Of a DNA stretch of 64,000 nucleotides, positions 59,091-64,000 are shown one piece after another. Below the pieces are notes generated by a model that did no database searches, was not told the origin of the DNA, and saw nothing but the letters and a program-made list of their open reading frames with translations. The stretch comes from Amaurobius ferox. Lineage: Eukaryota > Arthropoda > Arachnida > Araneae > Amaurobiidae. The DNA is taken from assembly GCA_951213105.1 (NCBI GenBank), contig OX578138.1:69167037-69231036 (forward strand), read 5' to 3'. How positions within the stretch are numbered: the stretch's first letter is position 1; every line of letters starts with the position of its first letter. The position numbers were made by a program, and so were the translations under genes.

Positions 59091-59440
59091 CAATCATGCA
59101 TAAGCATTGATTATGAAACACTTTCCAACTGAAATGCAATTTCATTTAAAAATCTCTAAAATGGGATACATTCAATTGTGATACCTTTTACATTATCACA
59201 GTACTACAGTAATTTATTACATTTAAATATTTAAAACTTCATCGAAATATAAATCGTCTGATTCCCTATGCAAAATCAATGAATATTTCATTCACATAAT
59301 TTGCATTCCAGACTCCAGAGCTAAATAAATAATTTTGCGTGAAAAAAAATTTCTTCATAAGTTAAAATTAGGCTTCGTTGTAGAAATAATAAAAGTTTAG
59401 GGATCATTTAAAATCACAACTATTGTAATTACGTAGGCAC
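59091..59440 (+). mobile_element. Family T repeat, 5' part only
   Basis: Starts AAGAAAGATCAATCATGCAT directly against the satellite and follows the T order to about 59440 with an internal deletion, then gives way to an S element. Confidence 0.65.
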
Positions 59441-59505
59441 GGAATTTAGATACACAGATAATACACAGATACATAGATAATATATGTGTGTGTGTGAATG
59501 TATTC

Positions 59506-60258
59506 AAAGTATTGGAATCGTACCGAAGATCGGAACTCGAATTTTCGAAAGATCTACACGTTTTGGGACTTCTAGAACACGAAAAAACTATTTTTAGGGA
59601 GACGTCTGTGTGTGTAAGGGTGTATCTGTGAGGATATTGTATCAACTCTAGCTGAAAAACTAATGGACCGAATTTCTTAAAATTTGGTAGATAAGTTTTT
59701 TGTGGGAAACCCTGATGTTCATTAGATTTTAGTACGATTTGTAATAAAAGAATCTGCCTTCTTTGCGAATGGCCGGCAAAAATTGCCTTTATCCACTCTA
59801 GCTAAAAACTAATGGACCAAATTTAACAAAATTTGGTATATAAATCACTTGCAGGTTATTCTGGTACGATTTGGGAATAAGAAGCGGGCTGTTTTTGCGA
59901 AATGGCCAGCAAAAATCGTTAAATCTAAAAATAAAAGACTACGTGTGCTCAATTATATCAATTAAATGCTTATTTTATACGTGATTTTTGACAACAACAA
60001 AAAAAAATAAGACTAACGCCATTTCTCTAGGACTAGCCGTTCTTGAGATACTTTAGTTTTTTCGCTACGCCACCTTTGACAATAAGTCCAGCTATCAAAT
60101 GAGAACCAAATTTATGTTTAACGTGCAAATTCAGTGTCATTTAAAATATTTATTGGTGTTATTTTCTGCAGATAAACTCAAATTATTATTGAAGAAATAA
60201 AGAGAACGTGAATATGAGTCTGCAGGGAGAGTCATGTGCTGCCCACATCAGAATTTTT
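59506..60258 (-). mobile_element. Family S repeat, terminal hairpin eroded
   Basis: Follows the S body from GTATTGGAATCGTACCGAAG through GTCTGTGTGTGT to CTGCAGGGAGAGTCATGTGC and CACATCAGAATTTTT. The outer hairpin arm on the left is not preserved. Confidence 0.7.
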
Positions 60259-61127
60259 AACAATATTACAGCAATGATTCAGAGAAGAGAACGGGGATTA
60301 TTTGCAGGCCATTTCGAAAAAAATGTAGGATCTATATTTAAGGATCCACCAAATTTTTGTAGAATAAAATGTTCTACAAATTTAAGCTGTGTACCAAATT
60401 TCAACTCTCTAGGACGTAGAAAACTGCATTGAAACTGCCATCAAATGAGTATAAAATGACAGACAGACGACTATCAATCATGAAGAGTTATATAAAATTT
60501 TTAAAAAATTGAAAAATTGGTATCTACCATATTTATTTTAAAATGCCAAGCCCAGACGCATCCTTTCGGGGTCCCTGTGTCAAAGACACTTACTCCCACG
60601 TCTAAAATAGCAATATGTCAACTTAGCAATATATACAAAATCATGTGCAGAGGAGTACGTGGGCACTCAGCTCTGCAGGGGGTGCTGATTTTGGATTGGT
60701 TGCTTGATGTTGGGCGTGGTCTGAAGTTGTCTTGGACGGCTGTCAGCCTGCAAGTCGTGGAAAGGGAAGGGAGGGAAGAGGCAGAAAAGTGTAAGAAAAA
60801 TTTAATCGAAAAAAAAAGCGAAAAGACCGCAAAAAGCTCTCTAAGCAAAATAAATACCAGTTTCAGAACAGATCCAAAGATCAGAATTAATCATTATTTG
60901 ATTAAGAGTTACAATATAAGTTTTCAATTAGCATTACATTTCAAGTATTTACAAATAAAACTAATCTACATTTAAAGAAAACGTGAATGAGTTTTAAGTA
61001 TTGGTCTAGCGTTGTATAACGCGGGCAAAAGCAAGCAAACTGATTGGCCAGTGGCTGAGCCTGGAGTAAAAACGAACGGAAACGGTGTGGCGGTAGGATG
61101 CCGCCATCTACCGTAACTCGTTCGAAG
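60259..61127. other. Unannotated stretch
   Basis: A plus-strand frame at 60517-60975 (152 codons) has no recognisable domain and a Lys/Glu/Ser-rich C-terminal part. I do not call it a gene. A GC-richer patch lies at 60640-60790. Confidence 0.4.
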
Positions 61128-62735
61128 TTAAGTGACTCCTGTTTGAGGGATGAGATAGCGTTTCTTTTTCCAATTCGTGCTCTGGGAGTCGAAGGGGAGA
61201 TGCCTAGGCCTGCGCTTCCTGAGATAGGAAGACGCGGTAGGGTTGTACGTCTGATCTACATCTCTACAGGGTTTATTAGAATTTTTCTTCTTAAAATTTA
61301 GTGAGTATTTCCGAATTTGTTCCACAATTCCAGAGACTTTGAGATCGTGATGCATAACTTCGTTCTGGACATATCTGGGTGCATTAACGATACAACGCAG
61401 AACTTTATTTTGGAAAACTTACAGTTTCTAAATGTGGACTTTGGCCGCCGCCCCCCATACTGGACAGGCGTACAGAAATCCAGGTTTGCAAATGATTAAT
61501 TTATTATTAAGGGAAAGGTGAGATTTTCTACCAAAAATGGGCAAGAGGACATGATAATTCCTTTTAGCAGATTCCAGTTTAGCATCAATATGATCTCCGT
61601 AAGTCATATGGGCGTCCAAGGTGACGCCCAAATACTTAGCGGAGTGGGAAAGGGGATGGGCTGATTAAAAATTTTTAGGGTATAATTATGATTAAATTCT
61701 TGGTAGTGGGGTTTGAAGATGACCACTGCACTTTTCGAGGAATTAATTTGGATTCTCCAGGTAATGAGCTAATGCTCAAGGCTATGTTTAATGTAGCTTT
61801 GTAGTGTGTTTATGGAATAATGTGGTGAACAACTACGTGCAATTAGCGCTGTGTCATCAGTAAAGATGGCCAGCTTGACTTGTAGTATGCATGGAATATC
61901 GTTGATGTAGATGTTGAAGAGCAGTGGATTAAGATTTCCTCCTTGAGATACCCCGGCCCTGATTGATCTGATAGAAGAGAGAGTTTGATCAACTCATACG
62001 CGGAAATACCTATTAGTGAGATACGAGTTGATGATGGTCAAAAGTTGTCCAGAAATTCCAAGTCGCACCAGCTTGGTAATAAGCCCGGGCAAATACGTCT
62101 TATCAAAGCCTTTTGCCACGTCAAAAAATACAATAGAGGTACCCTGCCTGTTAGTAGAGTTTTTATGAATAGTTTCTACAACCCGCATAAGATGGGAATG
62201 CTCAGTTCGAAATCCATACAGAAATAATATTTTTCGACTGGCAGAAACTATCCAAATGTATAAGCAACACCAATTCATAAATTTTGGAGAAACTAGAAAG
62301 CAGGCTTATTGGTCTGTAGTTCTCGGGAAGCGATAGATTTTGAGAATTTTTTGGAATAAAGCAAATAACGACAGTTTTCCAACTTTCGTTTCTTCCAACT
62401 TTCGTTTTTCCTGGGAAAAAGCGATAGTCCAGCATATAATTGAAGAGCATGGTAATGCAGCATAAGTAAAGATCTGGGAGATTTTTAATGATGCGATTGC
62501 TAATTTTATCAAGGCCGGGGGATTTCTTGACATTCAGTCTATCAACGATATGAAGTATTTCAGCCAGAGAGATTCTCTCCAAGTCGTTTGGTGTTTGTAA
62601 GTGTAGGGCATTGTGATTGGTCAATTGTAGGTTGGTTTCAGTTTCAGTGTATGTATGTCTGAAGTTGTGATCCATATGTAGTGAAAATTGGAGTTCCAAG
62701 CTGTCTGCGAAAGCATTAGCTTTGAAAACTCTCTT
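61128..62735 (-). pseudogene. Jockey-type LINE reverse transcriptase pseudogene
   Basis: On the minus strand the pieces occur in the correct order: FKANAFADSLELQFSLHM, ILHIVDRLNVKKSPGLDKIS, ENYRPISLLSSFSKIYELV, GFRTEHSHL, SIVFFDVAKGFDKTYLPGL, IRAGVSQGGNLNPLLFNIYI, the active-site region FTDDTALIARS (usually FADD), GVTLDAHMTYGDHI, FLYACPVWGAAA and a C-terminal HHDLKVSGIVEQI. Frame changes and stops separate them (for example near 62280 and 61640), and FTDD differs from the usual FADD. Endonuclease and ORF1 are absent. It belongs to the Jockey group, distinct from the LINEs at 15.6 and 18.8 kb. Confidence 0.8.
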
Positions 62736-62845
62736 ATATATAAAACAATTAAACTCTTGGAAAGATATTTATTATAAAATATATTTATGTTTTCTTTCTG
62801 GGGGATATAGCAAGAGTAAGAATTTTTTTGAATTTGTTTTTTTCC
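62736..62845. other. Short AT-rich spacer
   Basis: Nothing recognised. Confidence 0.4.
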
Positions 62846-63226
62846 CTATATTAAATAATTTTATTTAAAAAACTACCTAACATATTTTACTGAAATTTTT
62901 TTTATGTATTTTAAGGGATAATTTTAATATTTCCTAAAACTTTCGAAGCAATATGTGACTTTTAAATTCGCTTAAAAAATGTTTGATAATTAGGTCCCAT
63001 AAGGTTCAATGTATTTCATTTTTTCAACCCGGGTTCAATCCAAAACTAATTGAGTGATATTATTCATTTATATTCCCATAGATCCCACAGACCGTCTGAA
63101 AAACATACTACAATTTCATTTTGATAGTCATTTTTAAGGCAGCTATCGTGCTAACGGACAGACAGTCAGACAGACAGAATGAATGAACAAAGTCATAAAC
63201 ACTTTTCAACTATGTTGTAAAGTGTT
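62846..63226 (+). mobile_element. Family T repeat, 3' part
   Basis: Carries the T 3' blocks (CCCGGGTTCAATCCAAAAC, TATATTCCCATAGATCCCA, AGACAGTCAGACAGACAG) and the terminal hairpin AACACTTTTCAACTATGTTG/AAAGTGTT. It is followed at 63227-63300 by sequence resembling the ~175-bp satellite (ACTGTTCTATAAAATCTCAA). Confidence 0.75.
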
Positions 63227-63300
63227 AATAAAAACGACTATTGACTGTTCTATAAAATCTCAACTCTGACGTTCTGGAAATGAACTAAAATTAAAAGCTT

Positions 63301-63978
63301 TATATATGAAGTAGGTATCGTTTGTATTTCCACATGAAATAGTTAGCTACCTCTATTGTGGATTTATTTATAGATTTCTTTTCATCAAAATCCTTCGCAA
63401 CTCGGGTTGTTCTTGAGAAAAACTGGATCTGCATTTTCATGTATTCATTGTTCTAACTGACTTTTGTATTCAAAAGATCCAAAGTTTCAAAGTATGATTA
63501 ATAAATGAAGTTCTTGACTTATTTGTATAAATTAGGAATGTGCGTGGACACTTACCTGTTGCATAGCAATATCTTCCATTTGTTTAAATTATAATGAGTT
63601 GGATACAAAACATCTTGTTTAAAATCTTCATTTATTTTTATTTTTTTGCCATGTTTAGAATTATTTAGTACTGTATTTAGTTGCAGTGTTCAATTTTTTT
63701 TTGTTTTAAGTGTATGGAAAACTTGAACAACGTATTCAAGCACAAATAAAATAAAAATTCAGCATATAGCTGTTTCGAGCTTGCAAGAGGACCGGTGTGA
63801 GTTCAAAATCACATTCTGAAAGAGGTAAGGGAGTATTTCTCAGTTACTAAAATGTCATTTTTTTCTTGCCGTCATCCCTTAATAAACCGTTTCTTACTCC
63901 CAAATTCTTATCATTTTCAATTCTTCTCAAACGATACTTAGGTACTGAGTTTCGTTGCTATATGCATGCGCAGTTTCT
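63301..63978. other. Unannotated AT-rich stretch
   Basis: Nothing recognised. Confidence 0.45.
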
Positions 63979-64000
63979 TATATATATATATATATATATA
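63979..64000. repeat. (TA)n microsatellite at window end
   Basis: Pure TA continuing to the last base of the window. Confidence 0.9.

Noticed and set aside
60517..60975. 152-codon plus-strand frame as a host gene
   Set aside because: No recognisable domain and low-complexity Lys/Glu content; no supporting splice or conservation signal can be judged here.

Overview
The window is AT-rich eukaryotic DNA made almost entirely of transposable elements and tandem repeats. I found no host protein-coding gene, no genuine tRNA or rRNA gene and no CRISPR array. The mix of elements (a Naiad-type Penelope-like element with an N-terminal GIY-YIG nuclease, an I-like LINE with RNase H, Jockey/R1-type LINE debris, tRNA-derived SINEs, mariner, pogo and hAT relics, and very many small elements ending in hairpins) points to an arthropod, most plausibly an arachnid. 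That assignment is inference from element types and was not tested by a search.

The most pervasive component is a group of non-coding elements that I split by eye into families R, S, T and Q. All have a terminal hairpin at one end, an internal GT/CA or CTGT microsatellite and, in R and S at least, a 12-14 bp subterminal inverted repeat near the other end that matches one arm of the hairpin. This fits the published architecture of non-autonomous Helentrons (HINEs). I treat that as a hypothesis, because no Rep/Helicase gene is present here. Below, the hairpin is taken as the 3' end when strands are given.

Layout. 1-11.4 kb: S copies, a tRNA SINE, a pogo-like MITE, a 300-bp tandem array, a Q copy, three tandem T copies split by a retropepsin fragment, and a 345-bp dimer. 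11.8-17 kb: four R copies in alternating orientation, one holding a truncated LINE. 17-22.7 kb: SINEs, a broken LINE, a Q copy whose end hairpin has expanded into a minisatellite, and a hAT-like MITE. 22.7-32 kb: mostly unannotated AT-rich DNA with tandem duplications and a dead mariner transposase. 32-41 kb: S copies, including a three-copy tandem array interrupted by a nearly full-length I-like LINE with a 14-bp target-site duplication.

41-52 kb is the most interesting part. It holds a 5S rRNA/tRNA chimeric SINE, an inverted Naiad remnant, and an open Naiad reading frame (GIY-YIG, CxC linker, RT) lying between two nearly identical 2.3-kb direct repeats. Each repeat contains a long-TIR element with an R copy nested inside it, all punctuated by (TA)n. 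A 3' UTR hairpin is shared by the two Naiad copies and shows a compensatory base-pair change. 52-64 kb: Q, R, S and T copies, a ~175-bp satellite invaded by T elements, and a decayed Jockey-type LINE.

The genes act as selfish elements rather than as a host pathway: LINEs and the Naiad encode their own nuclease and RT, SINEs borrow LINE machinery, and the hairpin-ended repeats would depend on an unseen helicase.
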